Positions 27,401-35,747 of a DNA stretch of 40,942 nt are shown piece by piece. A program made the translations under genes and the position numbers. Origin of the DNA: Cytophagaceae bacterium (GTDB lineage Bacteria; Bacteroidota; Bacteroidia; Cytophagales; Cytophagaceae); the NCBI GenBank assembly GCA_021151805.1, contig JAGKWN010000028.1, positions 1-40,942 of the forward strand, written 5' to 3'. The first letter of the stretch is position 1, and each line of letters opens with the position of its first letter. The notes beneath the pieces were generated by a model. That model was not told the origin of the DNA, did not search any database, and saw nothing but the letters and a program-made list of their open reading frames with translations.

Positions 27401-28679
27401 GATCACCCAGAAGTTTTAATTTAATATCTGTTGCTTGTTCAATGGCAAGTTCTGCTTCGTCGTATTTATCAAGTTCAACGTATGCGTCTGACATTAACTC
27501 CAGCAGATATGCCCGATCCAGGTGCACCGCCGGGATCATGCCCGGTTTAGCAAGAATTTTATCAAGGTTTTTGATTGCACCTTCCCAGTCTTCATTGATG
27601 ATACGTTGTTTGATATCAAGCAACAATACTTTACTGTAGTAGTAATTATCGTTGCCGTAATAACGCTTCACACGCACATCAAACATTGTTTCCTTTTTTC
27701 TGAAGTCGGAACTCTGACTGGTTAATTTGTACGTAGGTATTAAATATTCAAAAATAAGAATGGCTTCACGACTGTAATTCTTATATCTGCCATATTTTGT
27801 TTTCAAAAGTGTTTCGTAAGCCTGGTCGTAAAATTTATTGGCTTCTTTTACTTTCCCAAGTGTCTCTGCCAATCGTCCTTTATAAAAAAGATTCTCAACA
27901 TAACACAAGTCTTTCGTACCTACGTTTTGTTTGATCCATGTATTTGCACTGGTAAGAATGGAGTCCATGGATTTATAACTTCCATTATCCATATACATTT
28001 CAGCCTGCATATTAAGCATACGGGCATATTCACGCTTACGTAACATCAGCTCCATTGTCTTAAGCTTATATACTTTAGGATTGCCGGTCTTTGGATCCGT
28101 ACGCATCTCTTCTTTTACAATCTGTCTTTTTCGAAAAGCAATAATCTCTGTTAATCCTTTTTGTGCACGGATATAATAACCCTGACGGTATAATGTGATC
28201 ACAGAACTTTTTTTCAGATCATAAAACAAGTTGGAGTCTTTCAACCCGCCTTTTTGTATGATGCTGTAAATATCGCCCAGGTAATTCGCTGCATGCACGT
28301 AATCTTTATAAGAGAGATAAGTATTAATGGCATAATTGATAGACTTGGCATATTGATATACATCATCTTTTGAAGCCTTCTTTAATTCGTTATCTCCTTT
28401 TGCCATGTATTCTTCATAGGCAGTAAAATTGCCATCCAACTCAGATCCACGTGCATATAAAAAATAAGCCCGGGCCAATATCAATGCATCGGACTTACCT
28501 GAAGAGATTATATTATTAATCAGAATTCCGTTTGAACGAATTCCTAATTTATAATCCCCTTTTTCATAGTAAGCTTCAATTTTTGAGAATGCAGATTCAA
28601 AAGGACCTTCAGCAGCTGTAGCCAAAAAAGAGATGCTTAAGCAGATAATCAAAAAGACTTTTCGTAACAATGTATTCAT
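24414..28679 (-). CDS. Secreted long TPR-CHAT protein (caspase-like peptidase candidate), 1421 aa
   Basis: It has a signal peptide (about 1-22, ending LATAAEG), then some 1000 residues of TPR-type helical repeats. Late repeats match the classical tetratricopeptide spacing well, e.g. IGFLYYIKGDYSKAEKYATRAM and LADIHTAIGDYNTAQINILKVM. The C-terminal CHAT domain (about 1075-1421) shows the dyad HIATHG (H1259) and SACETGLG (C1334), then GEGVYGLQR, MSLFKVSDEVTA and YWGAF. These blocks are nearly identical to those of the protein encoded at 7017-9548, so the two are paralogous in the catalytic part. The gene follows pglE by 95 bp on the same strand and converges on tamL. Secretion places it in the periplasm or on the surface. 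Function unknown; peptidase activity is inferred from the dyad. Confidence 0.92.
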   Translation of the reverse strand: MNTLLRKVFLIICLSISFLATAAEGPFESAFSKIEAYYEKGDYKLGIRSNGILINNIISSGKSDALILARAYFLYARGSELDGNFTAYEEYMAKGDNELKKASKDDVYQYAKSINYAINTYLSYKDYVHAANYLGDIYSIIQKGGLKDSNLFYDLKKSSVITLYRQGYYIRAQKGLTEIIAFRKRQIVKEEMRTDPKTGNPKVYKLKTMELMLRKREYARMLNMQAEMYMDNGSYKSMDSILTSANTWIKQNVGTKDLCYVENLFYKGRLAETLGKVKEANKFYDQAYETLLKTKYGRYKNYSREAILIFEYLIPTYKLTSQSSDFRKKETMFDVRVKRYYGNDNYYYSKVLLLDIKQRIINEDWEGAIKNLDKILAKPGMIPAVHLDRAYLLELMSDAYVELDKYDEAELAIEQATDIKLKLLGDQSPNYHMQLLDRATYYVMYTDKFKQAEETYKYSLDQIVSNAIDHQHVKYITYLYQEVQLFELTDRFDEAQRVAAEALTIVTKRYGTLNVNYATALQVQANLDIYQGNYGAAELKLGEALALFKKYALTTDNLAYAAVLETQARLFIIEGLYEDAERNLKKALKLSKRTLKSSKLSSSIEELAILYIHIGKYQETEESLLKSIQLREKRFGVDNRTLINPLNQIGFLYYIKGDYSKAEKYATRAMNICAAIFGTSSLRYAESLKLYADIHTAIGDYNTAQINILKVMDIYKKLYGEEHVQVALAKNDLALILYYNKGKNSEIESLFLASLKTIKTELNENTPIYADVLKNLSLFYLETGKEDLAEQNLEAANKIWLAKFGPTDRHAADYNYLKGLIYYRKEKYVDANMSFIKSKDIYAESFSTSHPDYTRALCKSGQMYFILKDFDNAVKSYDEAIKGYLEFINVQFPALSEREKMKSWNVIKTDFEFYYSMAYQLQANRPELMGNVYNMTLSTKALMLNSSIKVRQRIMNSGNQQMINAYQSWIGKKEYLATVLSMSNEQIQENGVNKAELQKEIESLEKYLSESSELFSDSYESKLVFDWKQLKNALTQNEVAIEMIRFRQFNTKFTDTTIYAALVLHKDTKSYPELVAMTNGKAMETKYVKYYRNCMKFNIDDQSSYNNYWKKIQEILPAGKTRIIIAPEGVFNQINLETLKGSDGKYQLEKYQFVQVANTKDILTEFYKNQRKTAAPVAETKTKASKLTLVGNPVYYVNSTIDVNDRTIPQLPGAEKEVKEIADLLQKSNVPSDLFIGEAATEEKIKSLKSPKFFHIATHGYFLPDLKQSGFDSELENESSQNPLYRSGLLLSNGGELLNDPDNVDFNKQDGLLTAYEAMNLDFDNTELVLLSACETGLGDVQLGEGVYGLQRAFIVAGSNNLIMSLFKVSDEVTADLLNEFYKNWLKTGNKRKSLYDAKMYILQKYQQPIYWGAFVLVGLD

Positions 28680-28774
28680 ATTTAATTATTTAAAATATTA
28701 ATGTTGTAAGTTCTTAAAATTGTAACAGATGGGCAATAGAGGCAGTAAATAAGTATTGTTCAAAATTGCACAAA

Positions 28775-29881
28775 TTAAAGACTGCGCTTCATTATATCAG
28801 TAATGTGAATAATATCTTCTTCGATCAATCTGGTGCCTGAAGGTAAACACAATCCGCTACTAAAAATTGAATCTGCACAACCATTCCGGTATGCCTGATA
28901 TTGTTTAAAGACAGGCTGATTGTGCATAGGATTCCACAACCTTCTGCTTTCAATATTCTCTTTTTCCAGGCAGCTGATTATATGATCAGGAGTAACAGAA
29001 GCCGGAAGTTCTATGCAGGTTAACCAGGCATTATCGATGCCCTGTATTGTAGTCTTCACTTCAGCAAATCCTTTCAGGTGGGTGGAATACCAATCACGGA
29101 TCTTTTTTTTCTTCTCAATTTTTTCAGACAATTGTTCAAGCTGCCCCAATGCGATGGCCGCATTAATATTACACATTCGGTAATTATAACCTATTTCAGC
29201 ATGCTCGTAATAAGGTTTGTTCTCTTTGGCCTGATTCGCCAGCTTTGACACTTTTTCAAGAAGTAAGGGATCATTGGTGAGAACGGCCCCGCCATTTCCT
29301 CCGGTCACAATTTTATTGCCATTAAACGACAATACACCTATATCACCGAACGTGCCGGTTTGACGGTCTTTATAAGTTGTCCCAAGAGATTCTGCAGCAT
29401 CTTCAATCAGGTACAGATTATATTTTTGAGCTATTGCTGTAATGCGATCGAGCTGGGCAGGAAATCCATAAATATGAACAAGAACAATTGCCTTAACAGG
29501 TAGTTTTTGTTCAATGGCATCCAGAATTGCCTGCTCCAGTAAATCAGGATCCATGTTCCAGGTATCCGATTCGCTATCAATAAATACAGGTATTGCGTGT
29601 TGGTACAGTACGGGAAAAACGCTTGCTGCAAAAGTAAACGTTGGGCAAAATACCAGATCTCCTGTTGAAATGCCTAGTGCTAAAAGTGCCAGGTGAATGG
29701 CTGAAGTACCAGAATTTACGGGCTCGACATAAGCCGAACCCGTAATCTGTTTTAATGTGTGAGTGAATGTATCTAACTGCGGACCAAATGGAGCAATCCA
29801 GTTGGAAGCAACGGCATCCTGTATATATTGCAGCTCATGACCAGATAAATCGGGCGGTGAGAGATATATACGACCTGCCAT
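28775..29881 (-). CDS. pglE: DegT/DnrJ/EryC1-type aminotransferase (PglE-like)
   Basis: 368 residues of the PLP-dependent sugar aminotransferase family that makes UDP-4-amino sugars from 4-keto sugars. The N-terminus reads IYLSPPDLSGHELQYIQDAV. PVNSGTSAIHLAL (about 55-66) is the PLP phosphate region. LIEDAAESLG contains D161, the PLP-ring aspartate. SFNGNKIVTGGNGG holds K190, the Schiff-base lysine. C-terminal DNAWLTCIELP and the NIESRRLWNPMHNQPVF blocks are typical of PglE/WecE types. Its ATG overlaps the TAA of the upstream acetyltransferase gene by one base (TAATG). With pglC and pglD it forms a diamino-sugar or glycosylation module. The 4,6-dehydratase (PglF) that should feed it is not in the window. 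Confidence 0.9.
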   Translation of the reverse strand: MAGRIYLSPPDLSGHELQYIQDAVASNWIAPFGPQLDTFTHTLKQITGSAYVEPVNSGTSAIHLALLALGISTGDLVFCPTFTFAASVFPVLYQHAIPVFIDSESDTWNMDPDLLEQAILDAIEQKLPVKAIVLVHIYGFPAQLDRITAIAQKYNLYLIEDAAESLGTTYKDRQTGTFGDIGVLSFNGNKIVTGGNGGAVLTNDPLLLEKVSKLANQAKENKPYYEHAEIGYNYRMCNINAAIALGQLEQLSEKIEKKKKIRDWYSTHLKGFAEVKTTIQGIDNAWLTCIELPASVTPDHIISCLEKENIESRRLWNPMHNQPVFKQYQAYRNGCADSIFSSGLCLPSGTRLIEEDIIHITDIMKRSL

Positions 29882-30492
29882 TATACGGGTTTCTTAACGA
29901 GCGTACGAATGATTTTACCAGGCACCCCAACTACCATGGAATAATCCGGAATATCCTGGATAATAACAGCACCTGCACCGATCACACACCACTTACCTAT
30001 TGCCTTACCAGGTATAACAATGGAGCCGGCTCCGATATGGGTTCCTTCTCCAACAGAAACCTCTGCACATAACGTAACATTTGGAGATATGTGAACAAAA
30101 TCACCCAGGTCACAATCATGTTCAACAACAGAATTGGAGTTGATGATGCAATGCTTACCTACTGTAGAGCCTGCATTAACAATAGCTCCGGGCATTGCTA
30201 CAGTACCTTCACCCACTTCCGAAGAAGGTGAAACAGTTGCTGCTTTATGAATACCCTTACCAAAGGAATGTTTGATTTTTGAAACGATCTTTTTGCGAAC
30301 AAGATTGTCGCCAATGCTTATAATAATGGGCTGTTCGGGCTGGTGCGCCGGATCGTAATATCCTACCACACGTACATTGTCTAACTGAATAACATCCGGA
30401 TTGTCGTCAAATATTGATTTTACCTCACCCCCTGATGAGATAATACAATCTTTAACAACCCTCGCGTGGCCACTGGCACCATATAAAAGCAT
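29881..30492 (-). CDS. pglD: PglD-like sugar acetyltransferase (left-handed beta-helix)
   Basis: 203 residues. The N-terminal half is a Rossmann-like PglD/NeuD domain (YGASGHARVVKDCI, a GxSGHA nucleotide-binding start). The C-terminal half is a left-handed parallel beta-helix of hexapeptide repeats: VGEGTVAMPGAIVNAGSTVGKHCIINSNSVVEHDCDLGDFVHISPN. PglD N-acetylates the 4-amino group of UDP-amino sugars with acetyl-CoA, and V-E-H-D-C has the conserved catalytic His of this family (at about residue 129). It sits between pglC (5-bp gap) and pglE (1-bp overlap). This order fits sequential steps of one pathway. Confidence 0.9.
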   Translation of the reverse strand: MLLYGASGHARVVKDCIISSGGEVKSIFDDNPDVIQLDNVRVVGYYDPAHQPEQPIIISIGDNLVRKKIVSKIKHSFGKGIHKAATVSPSSEVGEGTVAMPGAIVNAGSTVGKHCIINSNSVVEHDCDLGDFVHISPNVTLCAEVSVGEGTHIGAGSIVIPGKAIGKWCVIGAGAVIIQDIPDYSMVVGVPGKIIRTLVKKPV

Positions 30493-30497
30493 AACGA

Positions 30498-31073
30498 TTA
30501 ATTTTTAAAAGGTTTCATTGTAAAATCTTTTGAAGCATTCACTTCATGTATTTTCAGTATCTGAAAAAAGGTTTTCACTAAAATAAGAATATCTAACCCA
30601 AATGAGATATTTTGAACATAAAAGTTATCCAAAACGAATCGCTGTTTCCAGTTAATTTTATTTCTGCCATTCACCTGTGCCCATCCTGTAATGCCCGGAA
30701 CAACCTCAAAACGTTGCTTCTGTTGTTCTGAGTAATACGCTGCATAGCTCAGTAATAAAGGCCGCGGTCCAACTATGCTCATCTCTCCTTTTAAGATGTT
30801 GAAGAGTTGGGGCAACTCATCCAGAGAAGTAAAACGAAGTATTTTTCCAAATCCTGTCATACGCTGCATATCCGTCTGTGGAATCCCTTCCTGCTCATCA
30901 CGCATCGTCTGAAATTTAATCATTTTGAAAGATTGCATTTTGTAACCTGAACGTTCCTGGACAAAAAAAATCTTTCTGTACAACATCAAGTTTATCATAC
31001 AAATCAGTAGCAATACTGGAGATATGATCAACAACCCTATTATTGTACAGCCTTTATCAAAAAAAGGCTTCAT
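30498..31073 (-). CDS. pglC: Bacterial sugar transferase (PglC-like phosphoglycosyl transferase)
   Basis: This monotopic phosphoglycosyl transferase moves a phospho-sugar from a UDP-sugar to undecaprenyl phosphate at the inner membrane, starting glycan assembly. The start is uncertain. The frame opens at 31142, but the typical family N-terminus (a membrane re-entrant helix within the first 25 residues) begins at M-KPFFDKGCTIIGLLIISP, so I use 31073 (191 residues); 31091 is also possible. Characteristic blocks are present: FFVQERSGYKMQSFKMIKFQTM, RFTSLDELPQLFNILKGEMSIVGPRPL (containing the catalytic DE dyad) and VVPGITGWAQVNGRN. It is the first gene of the pgl module, divergent from ispE across about 70-90 bp. 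Confidence 0.9.
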   Translation of the reverse strand: MKPFFDKGCTIIGLLIISPVLLLICMINLMLYRKIFFVQERSGYKMQSFKMIKFQTMRDEQEGIPQTDMQRMTGFGKILRFTSLDELPQLFNILKGEMSIVGPRPLLLSYAAYYSEQQKQRFEVVPGITGWAQVNGRNKINWKQRFVLDNFYVQNISFGLDILILVKTFFQILKIHEVNASKDFTMKPFKN

Positions 31074-31160
31074 GTGTGCCCTGTAAAACATTAACCGACA
31101 GTTAACAATTATATGTGTGAATAATAGTAATTTTAAGACCAAATACCGGGTACAATTTAC

Positions 31161-31973
31161 ATGATTGCATTTCCAAACGCTAAGATTAATCTTGGCCTCT
31201 ACATTTTAAACAAACGGACGGATGGTTTTCATTCCATCGAAACGTGCTTTTACCCAATCCCTTTAACGGATATCCTGGAAGTCATACCTTCAGCATCCTT
31301 GACGTTTACAAGTTCCGGAAATCCAATACCCGGCACTTCAAGCGGCAACTTATGTATTAAGACGTATGAAGCCGTGAAAAAGATTCATAACATCCCTGCG
31401 GTACACATACATTTACATAAAAATATCCCCATTGGGGCCGGACTGGGGGGAGGCTCTTCTGATGCAGCCTATACTGCGAAGCTTTTAAATGAACAGTTTA
31501 ATCTGGGTCAATCATCCGAACAACTTGAAGATATTGTTCGTCCGATTGGCAGTGATTGTCCTTTTTTCATTCAAAACAAATCTATTCTGGCTTTTGAAAA
31601 AGGAGACCGTTTTTCGGACCCTGACATTGTAAATCTGACGGGATATTGGCTTTATTTAATTTACCCCCCGATTCATATTTCTACTAAAGAAGCTTACGAA
31701 GGCGTTATTCCCCAAAATAACCGCCAACCCCTCAAGGAAATACTCGTAAAACCTATACATGAATGGAAACATTTGCTGGTAAATGATTTCGAAACAAGCA
31801 TCTTCAAAAAACACAGTGTATTGGAAAGAATAAAGGAATCGCTCTATAATCATGGTGCAGTTTATGCTTCCATGAGTGGGTCGGGATCCAGCATATTTGG
31901 CTTGTTCAAAGAAAAGCCTGACACTATAGATTTTGATTTAGAAAATACATTTACCCATCTGGTACAATTATGA
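31161..31973 (+). CDS. ispE: 4-diphosphocytidyl-2-C-methyl-D-erythritol kinase
   Basis: IspE phosphorylates CDP-ME in the MEP isoprenoid pathway. The 270-residue GHMP kinase starts AKINLGLYILNKRTDGFHSI, with the conserved K8. The ATP-binding motif PIGAGLGGGSSDAA spans about 90-103. SDCPFF at about 131-136 supplies the catalytic Asp (D132). A C-terminal MSGSGSSIFGLF motif is at about 234-245. These four blocks together identify ispE. It overlaps the next gene by 4 bp (ATGA). The pairing of an isoprenoid kinase with an exported protease gene is probably positional rather than functional. Confidence 0.95.
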   Translation: MIAFPNAKINLGLYILNKRTDGFHSIETCFYPIPLTDILEVIPSASLTFTSSGNPIPGTSSGNLCIKTYEAVKKIHNIPAVHIHLHKNIPIGAGLGGGSSDAAYTAKLLNEQFNLGQSSEQLEDIVRPIGSDCPFFIQNKSILAFEKGDRFSDPDIVNLTGYWLYLIYPPIHISTKEAYEGVIPQNNRQPLKEILVKPIHEWKHLLVNDFETSIFKKHSVLERIKESLYNHGAVYASMSGSGSSIFGLFKEKPDTIDFDLENTFTHLVQL

Positions 31974-32422
31974 AAATAACATTCCCTGTAAGATCTCTTT
32001 TTATTGCCGCTACATTGTTATGGATCTCTATCCACAATACTTCCGGTCAAAGCAATAAAGTCAAAATTGATACACTCGATCATTACATAGAATTTGGTTC
32101 AGGCGGCGGCATCACAGGTCAGGCCCAGGGACATATGCTTACCTATTCAGGCAATGTATATAAGGCAATACGTACGCTGGATAATGAACTAACCATTTCA
32201 TTTGTAAAAAAGATAAAAAAATCCAGAGCCAAACGATTCTTTAAAGCGGCACAAAAACAGATAAGTCCGGACTTTCAGTTTAACGAACCTGGGAACAGGT
32301 ATCAATATCTTTATCTGAAAACAGCCCAATACACAAAAAAGGTTGTATGGGGAAGTTTATCAAAACCAGCCCCTAAACAAATTATTAAATTATCAACGAA
32401 GCTACAAAAACTAATTTTATGA
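31970..32422 (+). CDS. Small secreted protein of unknown function
   Basis: 150 residues with a signal peptide (about 1-26, ending NTSGQ). The mature part contains YIEFGSGGGITGQAQGHMLTYSG (about 44-66), a Gly-rich strand pattern followed by polar strands, then a basic helical segment KKIKKSRAKRFFKAAQKQ (about 84-101). The FGxGGGxTG-type stretch resembles small Bacteroidota exported proteins I have seen, but I cannot name a family with certainty. Its ATG overlaps the ispE stop (ATGA), and its own TGA overlaps the start of the M4 protease gene (ATGA), so it is translationally coupled to both. It may assist or inhibit the protease. Confidence 0.7.
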   Translation: MKITFPVRSLFIAATLLWISIHNTSGQSNKVKIDTLDHYIEFGSGGGITGQAQGHMLTYSGNVYKAIRTLDNELTISFVKKIKKSRAKRFFKAAQKQISPDFQFNEPGNRYQYLYLKTAQYTKKVVWGSLSKPAPKQIIKLSTKLQKLIL

Positions 32423-35400
32423 AGCAGATCGTCTGTACAATCTTCATCACGTTGGCTGCAGTATTTTTATCCTCTGCACAAAGTCTGATGGAGGAAAAAG
32501 AAAAGAATACATATTTAGGAATCAAACCTGAAATTAAAGCTACCCAAATTAATGGAAGCAACCGTAGTCAGGATTCACATACCCTGATGCCAGCACTTGA
32601 GCGGGTAACTAAAAACCACCTGTTGTTTCCATCAAAAGAGCGAAACATGATCTATCGTTCTCCACAAACCGGACAGCCGATCTTTGTTCTGGCTCAACCT
32701 GTATCCAGCCCGACAGCACGTTTAGCCTATACCGGCGAAATTCCTAACGTATCATACCTACTGCAATTGAATGCACTGCTGGGATTATCAAATGCAGAAA
32801 AAATGTTTCGTGTTTACCAGACAGATATTGATCCTCTAGGCGGGAAAGTTCTTCGTTTGAAACAATATTATAATTCATTGGAGATTGAAGGAAGTGAAAG
32901 TGTTATACACATCAATCAAAATGGAGGATTAACCTCCTGGAATGGTTTATATATTAACCCAACTACGATTAAAATTACTTCATTTTCAGTTTCTGAACAG
33001 ACAGCCGTGCAGAAAGCTTTGACCGATCTAGGTGCAGACAAACAAGTCTATGAATTGTCTGATGCAGAAAAAACATTTCTGGAATATTCAGGTCCTTCGG
33101 TAAGAGCTGTTTATTACATTGATAATAAAGTAGTGCAAACATGTGTCCCTGCTTACATTATAGAGATCCGTCCAAACTTCATGGATTGGATGGAATACGT
33201 TATTGATGCGAATACTGGAAATATCCTGGCCTACTATTCAAAAACATGTCATGTTGATGGTCCAAGAACATCTAAAGGAGCAGATCTGAATGGAGCACAG
33301 CAAACCATCAATACGTATCAGATCGGCACATCTTACTATGCCGTTGATGGCAGTCGAAGCATGTTTAAACTAAGTGCTTCTTCCATGCCAGACAATCCGG
33401 TGGGTGCTATACAAACATTAGATTTAAAAAACACCTGGGGAAGTTCTACTACATTTACCTCCATTAAATCTTCTACGAATATCTTCAATGCAACAACAAT
33501 TTCTGCCCACTATATTGCCGGCAAAGCTTATGAATACTACTCCACGGTCCACAACCGGAACTCCATCAATGGAAACGGAAGTACAATTATTTCTTTCATT
33601 AATGTTGCCGACCCAGACGACGGAACAGCAATGGACAATGCTTTCTGGAATGGTAAAGCTATATACTATGGCAATGGTAATACATTGTTTAAACCACTTG
33701 CCGGTGCACTTGATGTTGGCGGCCATGAATTAACCCATGGTGTGATACAAAACACTGCAAACCTTTCATACAGCGGAGAGTCGGGCGCCATCAACGAATC
33801 TATGGCTGACATTTTCGGTTGCATGATCGATTCGCTGGATTGGCAAATCGGTGAAGATGTAGTAAAACCAGGCAACTATCCTACAGGTGCGTTGCGGGAT
33901 CTGTCTGACCCGCACAACGGTGGTACAGACTTAAGCGATGCGGGGTGGCAACCACGAATCTTATCTGAAAAATACAAAGGAAGTTCGGATAATGGCGGAG
34001 TACACATCAATAGTGGCATACCTAATTATGCCTTCTACCTGCTTGCACAATCAACCAAACGTACTTCTGCAGAAAAAATATTTTACAGAGCATTAACCAC
34101 ATACCTGGTACGTTCTTCTCAATTCATAGACCTGCGTATTGCCTGTATACAAGCGGCAAAAGATATCTTCGGAAATTCTTCAGCAGAAGCTATTGCAACC
34201 GGCAACGCCTTTGATACCGTTGAAATTACCGAAAATAGCGGTACTCCTATTAGTCCCGCATCTGACGATGTATTTGTGAACAATGGAAAAGATCTCTTGC
34301 TGGCTTACAATACCAATACGAATAATTCTCAGAAACTATTCCGCTTAGAGCTGCAAACATCAACGAAGACCCCAATCAGTAATACCGTTATATCGAACAA
34401 ACCAAGTGTAACAGATGATGGGAAAAAAGCATACTTTGTGAATTCAGCAAATCAAATCAAAATGGTTACCCTTACGCTGAGTAGCATTTCAGAACAAATT
34501 GTCGAACAGCACAAGATCTGGAACAATGTTGCTATCAGTCGCGATGGCAAACGTTTGGCTGCAACAACGATTGACCAGGATACATCCATTTATGTATATG
34601 ACTTTGTATCTCAATACTGGGTTAGATATCAATTATACAGTCCAACGTTTTCGGATGGCATAAAGTCTGGCGGTCCGATCTACGCCGATGCACTGGAATG
34701 GAACGCGACAGGCGACCAACTGGTATTTGATTGCTACAACGAATTTGAAAATGTGGACGGCAGCAATATTTCATACTGGGACATCAATTTTATCCAGGTA
34801 TGGGACACTATTGTGAACGACTTCGGCGACGGTACCATTACCAAGCTATTCCCATCCCTACCGGCAGATGTGAGTGTGGGCAATCCTACATTTGCAAAGA
34901 ACTCACGTTCCATCATTGCTTTCGACTATATAGACGAAGCCGCCAGCGAATTATATGTAATGGGCTGCAATACCGAAAACAATGATCTCAACGCTATCAC
35001 ATACAGCAATGTACTTAGCTACCCGAACTTTAACCGTACCGACACAAAACTTGCTTATGTATATGATGCCGGCACGTCAACAACATCGCGCAAAACAATC
35101 TGGTACATAGATCTGGCTGCAGACAAGATCTCCTCAGACCCGGCAGGTACTGAAGATGTATTGTACGATTACTCTACCTGGCCGGTATATTACTCGAATG
35201 GAACAAGACTTGCCACTTCTGTATTATTCAAAACTGCAGAAACCCAGTCGCTGCTTGTTTTCCCGAACCCTAATAACGGAGATGCCTCTCTATTGATCGA
35301 GGCAAATGAATCTTCCAATGGAGTGGTTAAGATAACAGATGCCAGCGGAAAAATGTTATCGACAATATCCATTACTATGTCTGCAGGAGAAAATAATATT

Positions 35401-35496
35401 CCGCTTTCATTACCGGCAAATGCGCCGGCAGGATTTTATCTGGTAGCGGTAGAATCCGGACAAAAGAAATGGATCGGCAGGCTGGTGAAATTATGA
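32419..35496 (+). CDS. M4 (thermolysin-like) metalloprotease with T9SS sorting domain
   Basis: A 1025-residue secreted metalloprotease with a signal peptide (about 1-20, ending FLSSAQ), an FTP-like propeptide region (about 105-270, including LRLKQYYNSLEIEGSE) and an M4 catalytic domain (about 285-590). The zinc motif HELTH is H436-H440, the second-helix ligand E460 lies in GAINESMADIFG, and the catalytic His H529 is in HINSG. Next is a predicted beta-propeller-like or TolB-like region (about 600-930) with repeated DG/DD and YVYD motifs. The C-terminal 80 residues (VFPNPNNGDASL...GFYLVAVESGQKKWIGRLVKL) match a type A T9SS C-terminal domain, so it is probably exported by type IX secretion and anchored or released at the surface. 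It ends the ispE operon. Confidence 0.93.
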   Translation: MKQIVCTIFITLAAVFLSSAQSLMEEKEKNTYLGIKPEIKATQINGSNRSQDSHTLMPALERVTKNHLLFPSKERNMIYRSPQTGQPIFVLAQPVSSPTARLAYTGEIPNVSYLLQLNALLGLSNAEKMFRVYQTDIDPLGGKVLRLKQYYNSLEIEGSESVIHINQNGGLTSWNGLYINPTTIKITSFSVSEQTAVQKALTDLGADKQVYELSDAEKTFLEYSGPSVRAVYYIDNKVVQTCVPAYIIEIRPNFMDWMEYVIDANTGNILAYYSKTCHVDGPRTSKGADLNGAQQTINTYQIGTSYYAVDGSRSMFKLSASSMPDNPVGAIQTLDLKNTWGSSTTFTSIKSSTNIFNATTISAHYIAGKAYEYYSTVHNRNSINGNGSTIISFINVADPDDGTAMDNAFWNGKAIYYGNGNTLFKPLAGALDVGGHELTHGVIQNTANLSYSGESGAINESMADIFGCMIDSLDWQIGEDVVKPGNYPTGALRDLSDPHNGGTDLSDAGWQPRILSEKYKGSSDNGGVHINSGIPNYAFYLLAQSTKRTSAEKIFYRALTTYLVRSSQFIDLRIACIQAAKDIFGNSSAEAIATGNAFDTVEITENSGTPISPASDDVFVNNGKDLLLAYNTNTNNSQKLFRLELQTSTKTPISNTVISNKPSVTDDGKKAYFVNSANQIKMVTLTLSSISEQIVEQHKIWNNVAISRDGKRLAATTIDQDTSIYVYDFVSQYWVRYQLYSPTFSDGIKSGGPIYADALEWNATGDQLVFDCYNEFENVDGSNISYWDINFIQVWDTIVNDFGDGTITKLFPSLPADVSVGNPTFAKNSRSIIAFDYIDEAASELYVMGCNTENNDLNAITYSNVLSYPNFNRTDTKLAYVYDAGTSTTSRKTIWYIDLAADKISSDPAGTEDVLYDYSTWPVYYSNGTRLATSVLFKTAETQSLLVFPNPNNGDASLLIEANESSNGVVKITDASGKMLSTISITMSAGENNIPLSLPANAPAGFYLVAVESGQKKWIGRLVKL

Positions 35497-35532
35497 TTTG
35501 CCAAGGCGGAATGAATTAGCAATAATTATAAA

Positions 35533-35567
35533 TTATGAGTTATGAGTTATGAGTTATGAATTCATAG
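35533..35567 (+). repeat. Heptanucleotide repeat, TTATGAG units
   Basis: Three TTATGAG units (35533, 35540, 35547) are followed by TTATGAA (35554) and TTCATAG, with exact 7-bp spacing. The region just upstream (AATTATAAATTATGAG) is the same as one arm of the element at 15880-16067. No inverted partner arm is present nearby. Confidence 0.65.
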
Positions 35568-35587
35568 TTAGTAGCAATACCAGCCAT

Positions 35588-35623
35588 AAAAAAAAGAGTG
35601 ATGATAACATCACTCTTTTTTTT
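35588..35623 (+). terminator. Rho-independent terminator after the M4 protease operon
   Basis: An AAAGAGTGATG / CATCACTCTTT stem with a short ATAA loop is flanked by A and T tracts, about 90 bp after the protease stop. Confidence 0.88.
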
Positions 35624-35747
35624 ATGACCCTCATTCCCACTCTTTCTTAAAATCATTGGTATCATCAATTAAATGAGTGTCAATTTAACTGTTGCCTGCC
35701 TTATCCTATGCCCTCTCCTGGCTTTTTATATGCTATTGATGTGTGAT

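Noticed and set aside
31074..31142. N-terminal extension of the sugar transferase
   Set aside because: The extra residues precede the family's usual N-terminal membrane segment. The ATG at 31073 or 31091 fits better.
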